64,000 bases of DNA from Paraspadella gotoi (GCA_051294375.1 CM119271.1:1-64000); one strand, 5' to 3'; shown: positions 33,321 to 45,828, numbered from the stretch's first letter. Numbers and translations are program-made. The notes: generated by a model not told the origin, from the sequence alone.

Positions 33321-33851
33321 GAGGCTGCTAGCTGCAAGGCTAAGTGACTACCATCTAATTCGCTACTTTTTGCATCACTTGGTAATCTTTTTAAAAGCCA
33401 ATATCTTGGTTTATAAGATTAAAGATTTAAAATCCCTTAGACAGTTCTATTTGTTTAACCAGATAGTAAAATTTTATTAAAATTAGTAAAGTAGTTTGGT
33501 CAGGGCCAATTTGGCTAAAAGAATTATGAAGTTTTAAACTTGACGCCTTTTGTAATAATATTTTTATAACTTATTTATAAACTAAAAATAAAAAATGTAA
33601 TATTAAGGTTATTGGGTAACTTTATTTTTGAATTAATTTAAGTATGTTGGCTGAATAACAGCTATATTTATTTCCAAAAATCCTGAATTTTAAAACCGGA
33701 AGTGGTTCAACGCAAAAACTGGTGTGGAAAATCCCATAATGAGCATCCAGGAAATTTTTTATTGTGATATTCGTTTCTCCACTAAATTTGGCACAAGAAA
33801 CTTTGCAGGTATCAGGAACTTTCATAAATGTATGATATTTCTGGGACCTCT

Positions 33852-34066
33852 AAGAGACAGTAATAATTGTTATGTGTTAGTGACAGAACCGTTCAATATA
33901 AGCAGTCCCTGAGCTTCGATCAGGCCGTATCATCATGTTACAGGCGTGTTGAGCGCCCCATCCCTCTTAACTGCTCGCCCGACCACCGGACTAGAACCCG
34001 CGGACTTTTGAGTTGCCTCCTGCCACAATGGCCGCTGATGAACGGTTGCTGCATTTTAGTCCACTA
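33852..34066 (-). mobile_element. tRNA-derived SINE, copy f
   Basis: Plus strand reads AGAGACAGTAATAATTGTTA through CAATGGCCGCTGATGAACGG to TTTTAGTCCAC. The part between (GACCACCGGACTAGAACCCG) differs from copies a-e, suggesting a subfamily. Confidence 0.75.
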
Positions 34067-34562
34067 ATTTAGGAAGCTGCTATAGAAAAAGAAGCCAGTG
34101 ACTTTTTTCTTATATTTTTATATCGATTGATGTGGAATGACGGGAATATTGTAAATCTCAAGTTTCACTTTAATTGGACCTCACATTGTGGAGATCTTAG
34201 GAAACCCATCAAAATTCCACCCCTTTTTTTCAACATTCTCGCCTTTTAAGATTTTACGATTCTGACTTCCTCTTACAAACTTATAATTCCGCTAGTTAAT
34301 TTTTTTTCTTAAACGAGCTAAGGGAATCCACAACTTTCTGTTATTTTGATTTCTGGGTAAAAAATAATAAATTACATTAACATTGGGATATTATGAAAGT
34401 GTAATATCTTATGAAGCCTGTGAAAGTTAAATAATTAAAAAAATTCGCTTATTTTATTATTGAAAAATAACATCAAAGTGAAGAAGTTGAATGGCTTCCG
34501 GCTCCTTTCAGTAATCTTCCCTGTTCTCTTCTAATAANNNNNNNNNNNNNNNNNNNNNNNNN

Positions 34563-34771
34563 ATAATTGTTATGTGCGAGTGACAGAAACCGGTTCAATA
34601 TAAGCAGTCCCTGAGCTTCGGATCAGGCTGTATCATCATGTATCAGGCGTGTTGAGCGCCCCATCACTCCCTTAACTGCTCGGCGACCACCGGACTAGAA
34701 CCGCGGACTTTTGAGTTGCCTCCTGCACCAATGGCCGCTGATGAACGGTTTGCTGCATTTTAGTCCACTAT
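34563..34771 (-). mobile_element. tRNA-derived SINE, copy g
   Basis: Duplicate of copy f within the tandem block, starting after the N gap. Confidence 0.75.
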
Positions 34772-35248
34772 AATTTAGGAAGCTGCTATAGAAAAAGAAG
34801 CCAGTGACTTTTTTCTTATATTTTATATCGATTGATGTGGAATGACGGGAATATTGTAAATCTCAAGGTTTCACTTTAATTGGACCTCACATTGTGGAGA
34901 AATCTTAGGAAACCCATCAAAATTCCACCCCTTTTTTCAACATTCTCGCCTTTTAAGATTTAACGATTCTGACTTCCTCTTACAAACTTATAATTCCGCT
35001 AGTTAATTTTTTTTTTTCTTAAACGAGCTAAGGAATCCACAACTTTCTGTTATTTTATGATTTCTGGGTAAAAATATAATAAATTACATTAACATTGGGA
35101 TATTATGAAAGTGTAATATCATTATGAAGCCTGTGAAAGTTAAATAATTAAAAATTCGCTTATTTTTATTATTGAAAAATAACATCAAAGTGAAGAAGTT
35201 GAATGGCTTCCGGCTCCTTTTCAGTAATCTTCCCTGTTCTCTTCAATA

Positions 35249-35723
35249 AGATAATGTTTACTTTTTGCTGGTGGAAAAAAAGGATAAATACTTAGGCTGG
35301 TTGATGGGGTAAATTATATTTTTGTAAAAGTTTGTAAGCATGCTTGTAAAATCAGACAAGCAAATATTTAAGTAACAAAAAATTCACATTTTCTTTATCC
35401 AAAAAACTTTAAAGTTTACTAGAGTACAATTTAGCCTTTTTTCTCTCAGAATCATTAAAAAGAATTTAATTTTCATTATTCTTATTGGTGTCATTAGTTT
35501 TAAAATTCATTATAATTTTGACTTAGTTGACACTCACCCTGAAAGGAGGTTTCTGCATAAGTAATTCTAAAATTGTATCTTGTATGTGCCCTATGATTAT
35601 GGCTTCATTTTTTCTCAACCTTCCTTTTAATTTCTTTTTAAATAAAATTTCGCGATTCAAAACCGGACTAATTCATTTAAACCTGATCATTTTATGTCAA
35701 AATCATTATAAAATGAAAAAAAA
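35249..35723. repeat. Repeat block shared with 44667-45135
   Basis: AT-rich block from ATAATGTTTACTTTTTGCTG to CATTATAAAATGAAAAA, about 97 percent alike to 44667-45135 by eye. The two copies leave the block into different neighbours (22-bp GATGCGATGAT repeats here, the 39.7-kb-type block there), so this is a mosaic junction. Confidence 0.8.
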
Positions 35724-35764
35724 AATTCTTAAAAGCAATAGGATCGAGCCAGCTTTCGATTGCG

Positions 35765-35975
35765 TAACCAAATATTGATGCGATGATAACTAAATATGAT
35801 GCGATGATAAACCCAATAATGAATGCGATGATAATAAAATAACTGATGTTGTATGATAATCAAATGCATTGACTGGTATGCATAGTCATTCATTAATGTT
35901 GATGATACATCATTCATTGATCTGATGATAATTCATTCATTGATGCGATGATAGTCATTCATTGACGCGCATGAA
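35765..35975. repeat. 22-bp tandem repeat, GATGCGATGATAA type
   Basis: Degenerate units of about 22 bp: AAATATTGATGCGATGATAA changing to GATGATAATTCATTCATTGA. The same family is at 41622-41730 and 47085-47190. Confidence 0.8.
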
Positions 35976-36089
35976 TCATGTCATCGTAAAATAAAACAAA
36001 CCAAATGCGTGCTTATGAATCAAAGAAGAGAGGAGGCTTGGTCAGTTTTCACTCTCGTTATATATTAAAGAATAATCAGAATTTTTAGA

Positions 36090-37792
36090 AAAAAAATCAC
36101 GAAAATCTCGGATGTAAATTTGGGATTTTTGTATTTGAGAAAAAAGCGCCGGGAATAAATGGCGGAATAAATAGAAAGAAAAAAGAGAGAGAGAGAGGAG
36201 AGAGAGAGAAAGATAGATAGAAGCTGGACCGCTCCTTGCAAGCTGAACTCGTTTTTCGACGTATCTGCGTAGGGACGAAAACTCTTTTTCCTTTCTAATA
36301 TTTTTTTACTTATCAAAAAAAATTTTATGTCCTCATCTTAATTAAAGTTTTTTAATCTTGAATGAAATTTTAGATTGTTCATATTTTTTAAGAAGAAACC
36401 AGACCGAGGTCAAATTGCATATTTGTTATATTTAACTAATTTATAAATATTTTACCCAACTCAAATAATTATTATTTTAAAAAAAGGATAAAATATTAAA
36501 TATATTACACTAAAAAAATTTACCAAATTTATAAAAATTGCTAAAAATTATAGAATAACAAAAAGTAATGTTAATTGATATATCTCTTCTTCTCAACTCC
36601 TATTTTTAGATATTAATTTTGCCAATAGTGGCCGACCGGTCCAAAGCTTACAGTAATAAACCAAAAACAAAAAATTTTTTGCTTAGAAAATTATATATAT
36701 ATTATATTATATATATTATTATTATTATTATATTATTATATATATATGTATATTATGTTATACACTAAGCATTTAAATACTTATAATGACGCTTTTTTAT
36801 AAAAAGTAAAACCATGACGTTTTCGTTTTACATTTTACACTTTTTATACTAGACATTTTTTGATTTTTTACTTTAAACACTTTAACTTTTTTACTTTTTT
36901 TTCCGGTTTACGATTATAAAATATTTTAAATAAATCCTAGTTGCCCTTTACTATAACACTATTATAATTATACATTTTAGGTATATTTAATTTAGTTTAA
37001 TTTAATTTAATTTACTATTAATTTAGTTCTTGCCCTTACTTTAACACATTATAATTATACATTTTAGGTATATTTAATTATGCTTATATTTTTCTTTTGT
37101 TCTTTTTTCATAATATTTTGTTTTTGTTTTTACGTTTTATTAACGTTGTTTTCGTTTATGCTTTAATATTTTTGTTGTCTTTTTATATTTTTGCGTTTAA
37201 AAAATTTTGAATTCTTGAACGTTTTTGAACGTTTCTTATAAATTAGTTCATAATATTTTTTCATGGAGTCCATTTAAACGTTTTGTCTTTGTTTTTTGAT
37301 TTTTTTTGTTTTAAAATTTTGAATTTTTGGAACGTTCTTTTGGAACGTTATATTTTATAGCTTTCTTTTTATGAATTTGTTTCATAACATTTTATTTTAA
37401 TGCAGTTCAATTTTAATACGTTAGTGTCTTTTGTCTGTTGAATTTAAATAGTTTAGTTTACTTGTTTTTACTGCTTTCTTAGTTTTTACACTGATACCTG
37501 TTTTGATTTTGTTCAATACTGTTTTTAGGTATTAATAAAAAAAAAAACTATATATATTGCCAATTAAATTAATCCGCGCAATTGCCGCGACATATAGCAG
37601 TATATGTTACAGCAGCAAGCTGACATTGCCTGCATTATAAGTTATTTTTTCCTTTTTTCTAAAATGAATCCACGTAAATCTCGGATGTAATTTGGGATTT
37701 TTGTTATAGAGAAAAAAAATAAATGGCGATAATAAAAAGTTTTTAGAATGAAAAAATAATAAGAATTTTTTCAAAAACGAACGATCGTACAT

Positions 37793-37823
<31 letters not shown>

Positions 37824-38870
37824 AGAAAGAGCTGAACAGAGCCGGAACTCTTTACTCGTTTATCGTCGCCTGGGTTTGCCAAAAAAAAAGTACTAAAAAA
37901 AATTTTTTTTTTGTAAAAAAAAAAGAGAGAGAGGAGAGAGAGAGGAAGATCGATAGGAGAAGAGAGAGCCGGAACTCGTTTTAATCGTTACTCGCTGCGC
38001 CTCCCAGTGGACGGTTGGTGAAAAAAAAGTGACTAAAAAATTAATTTTTGCTACAAATAAAAAAAGATAGAAATGAGATAAAGCGAGAAGAGGAGACGAT
38101 AGAGAGAGAGAAGAAAGATAGAGAGAGAGAGAGCCGGAACTCGTTTACTCGTTTACAATACAGTGTGAATAAATTTTTTTTTTGTAAAAAAAAAAAGAGA
38201 GAGAGAAAGAGAGAGAGAGAAGAGAGAGAAGTTTTCCGCCAACGATACGCAAATATTAGGTCACTCTGTTTATATCGGCTTTGATCTCGGTCAAGTTGAT
38301 TTTTTTTTTATACACGTAACGTGTTCTCGTTGCCATCCAAAGCGCCTTTATTAGGTCATGTTCCTCGACATTGTTTACTCGTTGCCCCGCAAACGGCCAC
38401 GAAATTCCAGGTCAAGTAAGTTATTCTTCACTATTTTCTTCAAAAAATCACCGGAAAATCTTCAGATGTAAATTTTGGGATTTTGTATTTGAGAAAAGTA
38501 AGCACGGAAATAAATGGCGATAATAAAAAGCTTTAGAAGGAAAGAAATAATTAAGAATTTTTTCAAAAACGGTGGGTTAAAAAAAGTGAATAATTTTTTT
38601 TGTAAAAATAGAGAGAGAGAGAGAGACGAGAGAGAAGAGAGACGGAGGGCAGAGAGAGAGAGAGAGCCTGAACTCCGTTTTTTTTAAACGATTCAGAAAA
38701 GGCAGCGCCCTGAATCAAATTTTATATATGTTTTTTTAGAAAGAAAAATAATTCATAATTTTCAAAAACGAACGATCACGCAAGAGATCGCACACAAAGA
38801 GAGACAGCAGAGAGAAACTGAAACTCGTTTTAAACGATTTCAGAAAGGCAGCGCCTGAAAAAAAAAATAT
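36090..38870. repeat. Dispersed (GA)n-GCCGGAACTCGTTT repeat family
   Basis: At least six partial units (about 36090-36295, 37668-37885, 37915-38010, 38040-38160, 38450-38690, 38735-38870). A full unit reads ATCTCGGATGTAAATTTGGG, GAGAAAA..ATAAATGGCGATAATAA, CAAAAACGAACGATCG, a GAGA run, then GCCGGAACTCGTTT. The first differs in the end phrase (AGCTGAACTCGTTTTTCGAC). The stretch 36300-37660 between units is AT-rich DNA without a gene; part of 37000-37560 is an inverted counterpart of 41840-42120 (AACGTT..GAACGTT words). Confidence 0.7.
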
Positions 38871-39585
38871 ATTAATTAAAAAATAAATAAAAGAAAGGAA
38901 AAAAATGTTACCAATGCGTTTACAATTGGGAAATTTTCAAATTTCAATCGCAGCTTGTAAAAGATTTTATTTTTATTTGTATTGAAAATTAAGCATATTA
39001 GCTTCTCATTAAAAAAAATCCTTTGAGTTCCCATTTTTATTAGAAATTTAAAAAAAATTTGTGAATTTCAATCTTTTAATATTATATACTTGCAATATGT
39101 AAATTATGGATTTAAAGCATTTCTATAATACTAATTTGGATATTATAATGCAGGTACTTATAATCTCATTTGCATATTGCATAAATCATTAATGAAGTGG
39201 AATCAAACAAAAAATACTTAAATCCAAATGTAATCACAGAAAATATCAAGCTATATTCAAAGATGAGAACCAATCTAAATTTTTTAACTTTACTCCCATG
39301 AACGCACACTTCTTTGTAAAACTTTATCATAACTTCATATTAGGAAATGTTTATTGTTGATTGAAACTCGAATCAACAGAGTCGAAAACATGTTCTATGA
39401 CATAAAAATCGTTGTATGCTGCAACAATAAAACATTTTCCTAATATTCACTTAGCAACGAAAAGAGAGAAAATAATACAATGTCATAATTCATAATAATT
39501 TTTTATTTAAAAAAAAACCTGTAAGTCACGCCAAACCTATATAAAAGCGTAGTAGTTTTTATACAAAAAAGCCCTGTGACGGACG
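38871..39585. other. AT-rich stretch without gene
   Basis: Unique AT-rich DNA. I see no coding potential or RNA structure. Confidence 0.45.
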
Positions 39586-39676
39586 ACGACGACGAACGAC
39601 GACGGAGACCGTCCACAAAGAAGCAACCCTAAAACCAATTATAGAGCCTGACCCGGCTTCGCCGGGGTCAAGGCCT
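39585..39676 (+). mobile_element. DINE-like 3' end, hairpin variant C
   Basis: GGACGACGACGACGAACGAC (RGAC/GAC-type words), then AACCAATTATAGAG, then a hairpin at 39647-39673 with arms CCTGACCCGGC and GCCGGGGTCAAGG around TTC, then CCTCCTGATAAA. The context before the stem is that of the family; the stem is a third unrelated sequence. No 5' end seen. Confidence 0.45.
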
Positions 39677-40335
39677 CCTGATAAAAGAAAAATAGGACAA
39701 GCTCTTCAGACACCGTTATCAGAATCGCCAAAATTCGAAGTTGCTCATGGAACAGGAACATATAGCAATCCCGTTTGCAATTTTAAGTTTGTAAACTTTC
39801 CCTTTCATTTCTATAGTAAAAATGAGATTTGAAAATTCTCCTGAAGATGAAATTGCATTTTCCTGGCTTGTTTGATATCAAATCCTTCATCAAATGTGTA
39901 TAAAAACGAATAGGACAAGCTCTTCAGATGTAACTCTATCGGAATCCTGCGTTTTTTACAAACTGATTTCTACCCGAATTTCTAGCAATCGCGTTTGCAA
40001 TTTGGGTAGTCAGATTTGAACGGAACTCTCTATTAAAAAAATGTTGAATCTTTTTTAAATCGAGATTCTCGTCTATATAATTGGTTATTAAACTCATAAC
40101 CTATTCCTAATATATGTCCTCTTCTTTTACCTCAAACGCTTATCAGTAATCACCGAATCTCTAACCATAAATTTAATCTTAAGCCTAATCCGTTTCCTAA
40201 CCCTTAACCCTCAGTTTAAATCCAATCTTTAAAAAAATAATTAAAAATACGAAACTTTAGACAAAATGTGGCGTTCAGGGAAAATAAAGACCTTTTTTAT
40301 GTCAACCCCGGCCGGCACGCTCACTTTTTTCTTTT

Positions 40336-40370
<35 letters not shown>

Positions 40371-40375
40371 CAAAG

Positions 40376-40498
40376 ATCGATGATGACGTCGATGACCCTA
40401 AGCGGAAAGAGCCCGGCTCTTTTCAGCCCTCGCGACTTCGCTCTCCGCAGATCCAAATCTCTTTCGTCTCCTCGTGGCGAAGTTTGGCGTCGATGTAG
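40376..40498 (+). pseudogene. Possible exon after a CT tract (copy 1)
   Basis: A long CT run ends CAAAG at 40371-40375, a fair splice acceptor (polypyrimidine plus AG). The next bases read IDDDVDDPKRKEPGSFQPS in the same frame. After that the frame differs from the duplicate at 45829 because of a one-base indel near 40432. Composition is GC-richer than the flanks. I recognise no family, and no donor or partner exon is identified. Confidence 0.2.
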
Positions 40499-40692
40499 AC
40501 TAGTTCCGCCAATTTCTGATAGAGGGAGGAGAGAGAGGGGAGAGAAGGAGGGGAGGAAAAGAGAGTGATAAAGATTAGAGGAGAGGGAGAGATTGGAGAG
40601 AGAGGGGGAGAAAAAGGAGAGAGATGATGAGAGAGAGATAGGAGAGGAAAAGACAGGGAAAAGGAGAGGAAAGCGAAAAATTAATAATAATA

Positions 40693-41567
40693 AAACAAGT
40701 TTGAGCAAACAATGTCGGATCTGCCCACCATCAATAGCGGCAATTAATTAATTAATTTGATCCGAAATGTGTTGTTTTTAGGTCTTTCGTCACTGACCAC
40801 GACAAAAGCAACGAAACGATGATGGTGATGACGACAATAATGCTGATAAAGATTGCCTTGATTAAATAATTAATTAATTTATAAAATAAATTGATTTATT
40901 GAATAATAATTAACAGATAACTAAATAAAATTGATTGATTGAATAATTGATTGAATAGTTGACCAATTAATTAATTATTTATTAATTAATTAATTAACTG
41001 ATTAATTATTTGATTAATTAATACATCTTATATTGCATTTACATTTAATATAAAAGAAAAAAAAGCATAATCAATTAGTGAAAACATTTTTTTTGTTTTT
41101 TCTATTTAAACTTCATTTCCACTCAGACAATTCCATTGAAACTTGATTTCCAGCTTAATCACACACTTTCCTACCCACATTCAAAATTTCAAGTCAATTG
41201 CCCCGTCCACTTATGAGTAATTCCGTTCAAATATTTTTTTTGTTTTTTCCATTTAAACTCATTTCCTCCGCACGATTCCATCAAACTTTATATCCAACTC
41301 AATCACACACTTCCCTCCCAGTACTCACACAAAAATTTAATTCCAATCCATCCATCTAATCACGAGTAATTGGAGTTTTTTGCTAAGGTGGGACGAATGC
41401 GGACGGAGGACGGACAGACGACACAGACAGACGGACAATCTTTTTTTTGCATAATTTTATAATAATTCATATTCTGACATGATATATGTTAATCCTGACA
41501 AGATTGAGGGGGTGGACCGAGGACAGACAAAAGTGAATTATAGATCTGCTGAAAGCATTTCCGACTA
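40693..41567 (+). mobile_element. DINE/HINE-like element, copy 3
   Basis: 5' end AAACAAGTTTGAGCAAACAA, TGTCGGATCTGCCCACCATC, then TTAATTAA tract, shared middle phrases, a disturbed (RGAC)n at 41391-41437, and the 3' AAGTGAATTATAGATCTGCT, GAAAGCATTTCCGACTAA. The left hairpin arm has lost GTCGG and the right arm reads AGCATTTCCGAC, so the hairpin is degraded. Confidence 0.7.
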
Positions 41568-41621
41568 AAAAAGACAAAAATCTTAAAAGCATAAAGATCG
41601 AGCCAGCTTTCGATGGTAACC

Positions 41622-41730
41622 AAATATTGATGCGATGATAACCAAGTATTGATGCGATGATAACCAAATATTGATGCGATGATAATCATTCTTGATACGA
41701 TGATAGTCATTCATTGATGCGATGAATCAT
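41622..41730. repeat. 22-bp GATGCGATGAT tandem repeat, copy 2
   Basis: About five units, AACCAAATATTGATGCGATG plus AT, changing to ATTCATTGATGCGATGA. Follows GGATCGAGCCAGCTTTCGAT as at 35745 and 47060. Confidence 0.85.
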
Positions 41731-42189
41731 TCGTCTAATTTTTTTTTGTTAATACCAGAAAGACAACGCTCGACTTTTTTTTTAAATAAAAAAACGCCTA
41801 CTAAATATATTTTTATTTTAAAAAATGTCACAACCGTTTACAATTGTTATGCCCTTTTTTTTTATTAATACCAAAAACAGTATGATATAATCATTAAACA
41901 GCTAACAGTTAAAAGACTTGAGAAACTAAAACCTAATAGTATTGGAAATTCAATAAAAACAAAAGACACTAACGTTTAAAAATCATTAATAAATGTTATG
42001 AACTAATTCATAAGAAACATATAAAAAATAACGTTCAAGAACGTTCAAGGATCAAATGTAAAAATCATAAAACCGGAAAAAACTAAAAAACGAAAAATAT
42101 CAAATGTCAAGAGAAGCAATAGTTTTTATTTTAAATTTAGGCATACGAATTTCCTTTCTTTTCGTTGTGTTTGAATTAGTAGAAAAAAG

Positions 42190-42548
42190 TTTTATTTATG
42201 CAACAACGATTTTATTTAGACATAAGGACGTACATGTTCAGCTTTGTTACAAGCCTTTTCAGCCGTCATAGAAAAATTGTTTGTGAATTTTTTTACAAAT
42301 TATTTGTGCAACAAAGTAAGAGAGAAGAGAGGAGAGAGAGAGAGGAGAGAGAGAGTGAGAAGAGGACGAGACGAGAGAGACGAGAGTGAAAGGACATAGA
42401 ACAGGAGGAACAGAGAAAATGTTATAACAGTTCAACACAGAGTTGAGAAAAAGAATAGTGGTCAGATGTGCTTGAGGACAGTCAAGGTGAAGACAGATTG
42501 AGCTGACTGTGAAAAGAAATTAAGTGGTGAAAATTTTGAGAGAGGAGG

Positions 42549-42582
<34 letters not shown>

Positions 42583-42600
42583 AAGAAAAAAGGAACATTA
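42190..42600 (-). repeat. Retroelement terminal repeat with GA/CT tract, minus orientation
   Basis: Read on the minus strand: a CT microsatellite, ACTCTGTGTTG-type text, then GGCTTGTAACAAAGC, a degenerate GCCGAAACATG word (AACATGTACGTCC), CTTATGT and CAACAACG tail-like text. The same string occurs in plus orientation at 44500-44665 and 49960-50165. It marks the 3' end of the GIY-YIG retroelement family below. Confidence 0.5.
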
Positions 42601-42850
42601 GTAACAATACATTGTGCAATGTACAACAGAGATAAATGATTTAAATAACAGTGAAATAAATATTTTAACATTAACTACTTAATAAATAATTGAGTTAAAA
42701 CAGTTGAAATTTGAAATGTGAAAGGAAAGGGAGAATTAAGTTGGAAGATATTAATGTGGAAAGTGAAATTTAAGAATTAAGAAAGAGCTCAAAATGAGCT
42801 GGCCCCTGCTTTGGTTGAAGCAAATGAGAGGTAGTGACGATGTGGTCGAG

Positions 42851-43260
42851 TCATGGCGCGTCAGTGGCTGAGAGGTCATATCGGTTGAGCCTGTATGTGA
42901 TGGACTTGGTAGGCTTCCTTGCGGGAAGAGTCCAAAGGCTACCCTGATGTCTTCTCTGCCTTGGCGTTACGCCTAGTCGACTGCCCTCTTCTCGCTCTGG
43001 CTGGCGAGATGGGTGGTTGTCCATTCTTGCCGCTTTTGCAGACACGAGTTTGTGGACTCCTCCCCTCCTCCTGCAGCCGCCTTTTGGTGGGCGCCTACTC
43101 CACAGAGAGAGGGAGTGAGTTGCTGCAGTTGAAGGAGAGGCATCGTTTGCCCATTGCCTGCGCAAAGGTCTCCCTGTTCGTTGAGTTAGAAACGGGGAGT
43201 CATTGTGAGGACGTGGTGGGGGCGGGGCCTCCACCACGCTTTTGATAAGCGTATCATAGC
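42851..43260 (-). pseudogene. GIY-YIG retroelement, C-terminal tail (partial)
   Basis: A 163-codon minus-strand frame shares YDTLIKSVVEAPPPPRPHND and the following GRPLRRQWANDASPST with the piece at 48836-49190. It lacks the EAIYIKALEPSLNRDGG segment; upstream of SYDTLIK the sequence diverges. The proline-rich tail is the end of the protein. GC content is well above that of the flanks. The terminal repeat follows downstream. Confidence 0.5.
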
Positions 43261-44130
43261 TTTGGAGTATGGGGTAGGCAATCAATGGGTGCCTATCACA
43301 AATTTTAAGAGAGAAGTCTAACGATAGCTTTAGATACTTCATGGATTAATAGGCTATATCTATAAATTTTAATAAGAGAGGCCTTTATTTAATAACCAAT
43401 CGATAGGCTATAAACGTTCTACAGTTGTTTTTTAATTTAGAAAGTTGCCTAGCTATACACAATTATCTTTTTGGATTTGTTTTTTTTACTACGATTTAAG
43501 ACTGAATTCATCGTTTTAATAGCTACAGACCATCAAATTATAAAAAATTTGCAAGTTTTATAAGGCGAGTTACCTAGAAAGCTTTTGACAAAAATTAAAC
43601 ATAATCTTGTAGATAGTTATGTTTAGCTTAATATCGAGCTACTTGGAGCGAACGAATGCTTCACGATCAAGTCAGCTAATTAGTTCGCTTATCTGAACCA
43701 GTCATGAAGACGAGACATTGATTCATAGTTAGAGCCAACGTGTAGTCCTTTTACTTAATAAATATCTGTCTTTCATATATTAAACTTTTTTCTACTATTT
43801 TAAATTTATAATTTTTTATTTTTTGATAATGCGTAAAAATAAAAACAAAAAAAATGACAACAAAGACAAAAACAAAAAATAATAAAGCATAAACGAAAAA
43901 ACAACTGCCTAAAATAAAACGTTCGAACAGATAAGCGTAAAAACAAAACCAAAAAATATGAAAACAAGAACAAAAACAAAAAATATAAAGCATTAATGAA
44001 AAACATGAGAGCAAAAAAATAAACTAAAACATACCAGGCCAGAGAGATATTAGAGTGGCCATTGGCACTTCCAGGCGGCTCAGCTACCAGATCCTGGACA
44101 ATCTCGATCCATAAACAAATATCCTCTCAG
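43261..44130. other. AT-rich stretch, A-rich (ACAAAAA)n tract; no gene
   Basis: 43261-43760 is unique. 43770-44020 is an A-rich CAAAAACAAAAA-type tract that recurs at 49262-49490. Minus-strand frames rich in F, L, Y and C through it (43751-44014) are artefacts of this composition. Confidence 0.55.
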
Positions 44131-44660
44131 CCATGACCAAGTCAATGACCGATCAGATCGTCAACGTTCTGCTTTTGCCAGGCCGGGGGGGGGCCAGCTC
44201 ATTTTTGAGCTCTTTCTCTATCTCATATTTTTCCTACTTACACTCTGTAACTCTACGCGACTGTATCCCTAACCACATACTTCTTCTTTCCACTATCATT
44301 TCAATCTTAAAGTTAAAAATCTGTAGTTTAATCCTTAAATTTGTTATTTTAATCCAATTTGTTATTTTAATTTATAATGTTATTTATTTATTTCATTTAT
44401 TTTTTGTTATCATTACAAAATGTAATTATTTTCCTCCCTCTCTCTTCTCTCTATTTTCAACCATTCATATTTCACCACTTCCTCTTCTTCTTCCCCTTAC
44501 CTTCACCTGTCCTCAATTGACCACTGGTCCTTTTCTCACTCTGTGTTGGAAGCTTTACTTTATCTCGTCTTCTTTCCTCTCTCTCTCTCTCTCTAATCGA
44601 ATGTAAGAGAAAAATTTGTTATTGAATACGCTGCATGAAGGCTTAAAGCAAGATGCCGAA
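43770..44660. repeat. Block shared with 49262-50165
   Basis: Contains ATTACCAGGCCAGAGAGATA-like text, GCCAGGCCGGGGGGGG, GAGCTCTTTCTCTATCTC, a CT tract, CTCTGTGTTGGAAGCTTTAC and the end CTTAAAGCAAGATGCCGAAA. The 157-codon frame at 44133-44606 is broken in the second copy and pyrimidine-biased; I do not support it as a gene. Confidence 0.8.
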
Positions 44661-44666
44661 ACATGA

Positions 44667-45135
44667 TAATGTTTACTTTTTGCTGGTGGAAAAAAAGGAT
44701 AAATACTTAGGCTGTGATGGGGTAAATTATATTTTGTAAAAGTTTGTAAGCATGCTTGTAAAATCAGACAAGCAAATATTTAAGTAACAAAAAATTCACA
44801 TTTTCTTTATCCAAAAAACTTTAAAGTTTTACTAGAGTACAATTTAGCCTTTTTTTTCTCAGAATCATTAAAAATAATTTAATTTTCATTTATTCTTATT
44901 GGGTGTCATTAGTTTTAAAATTCATTATAATTTTGACTTAGTTTGACACTCACCCTGTAAGGAGGTTTCTGCATAAGTAATTCTAAAATTGTATCTTGTA
45001 TGTGCCCTATGATTATGGCTTCATTTTTTCTCAACCTTCCTTTTAATTTCTTTTTAAATAAAAATTTCGCGATTCAAACCGGACTAATTCATTTAAACCT
45101 GATCATTTTATGTCAAAATCATTATAAAATGAAAA
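44667..45135. repeat. Repeat block shared with 35249-35723
   Basis: Same block as at 35249, here following a GCCGAAACATG retroelement end and followed by the 39.68-kb-type block. Confidence 0.8.
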
Positions 45136-45787
45136 AAGAAAAATAGGACAAGCTCTTCAGACACCGTTATCAGAATCGCAAAATTCGAAGTTGCTCATGG
45201 AACAGGAACATAGAGCAATCCCGTTTGCAATTTTAAGTTTGTAAACTTTCCCTTTCATTTCTATAGTAAAAATGAGATTTGAAAATTCTCTGAAGATGAG
45301 AATTGCATTTTCCCTGGCTTGTTTGATATCAAATCCTTCATCAAATGTGATAAAACGAATAGGACAAGCTCTTCAGATGTAACTCTATCGGAATCCTGCG
45401 TTTTTACAACTGATTTCTACCCGAATTTCTAGCAATCGCGTTTGCAATTTGGGTAGTCAGATTTGAACGGAACTCTCTATTAAAAAAATGTTGAATCTTT
45501 TTTAAATCGAGATTCTCGTCTATATAATTGGTTATTAAACTCATAACCTAATTCCTAATATTATGTCCTCTTCTTTTACCCTCAAACGCTTATCAGTAAT
45601 CACGAATCTCTAACCATAAATTCTAATCTTAAGCCTAATCCGTTTCCTAACCCTTAACCCTCAGTTTAAATCCAATCTTTAAAAAAATAATTAAAATACG
45701 AAACTTTAGACAAAATGTGGCGTTCAGGGAAAATAAAGACCTTTTTTATGTCAACCCCGGCCGGCACGCTCACTTTTTTCTTTTCTC

Positions 45788-45822
<35 letters not shown>

Positions 45823-45828
45823 TCAAAG

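Larger units (their letters stand above)
33852..35246. repeat. Tandem duplication of about 690 bp around a 25-N gap
   Basis: 33852-34537 and 34563-35246 are near-identical, each starting with a minus-strand SINE and ending CAGTAATCTTCCCTGTTCTC. They differ by scattered single-base indels. The gap of exactly 25 N between them suggests two haplotypes or two assemblies of one locus placed in series. Confidence 0.85.
39680..42910. repeat. Duplicated block, copy 1 of 45130-48635
   Basis: Starts AGAAAAATAGGACAAGCTCT and runs colinear with 45130-48635, including the CT tract with possible exon, DINE-like element, 22-bp repeats and the GA-rich retroelement tail. Differences are mostly one-base indels; the second copy has extra partial repeats at 47400-47450 and 47700-47880. 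Confidence 0.85.

Noticed and set aside
39585-39676. Transcription terminator
   Set aside because: The hairpin resembles a bacterial terminator, but the context is a eukaryotic repeat with the family's TTATAGAG lead and no T-run.
43751-44014. Minus-strand frame that looks like a membrane protein (F, L, Y and C rich)
   Set aside because: Complement of an A-rich CAAAAACAAAAA tract, present twice with frame breaks.
44133-44606. 157-codon plus-strand frame
   Set aside because: Not open in the near-identical copy at 49600-50090; it lies in CT-rich repeat.
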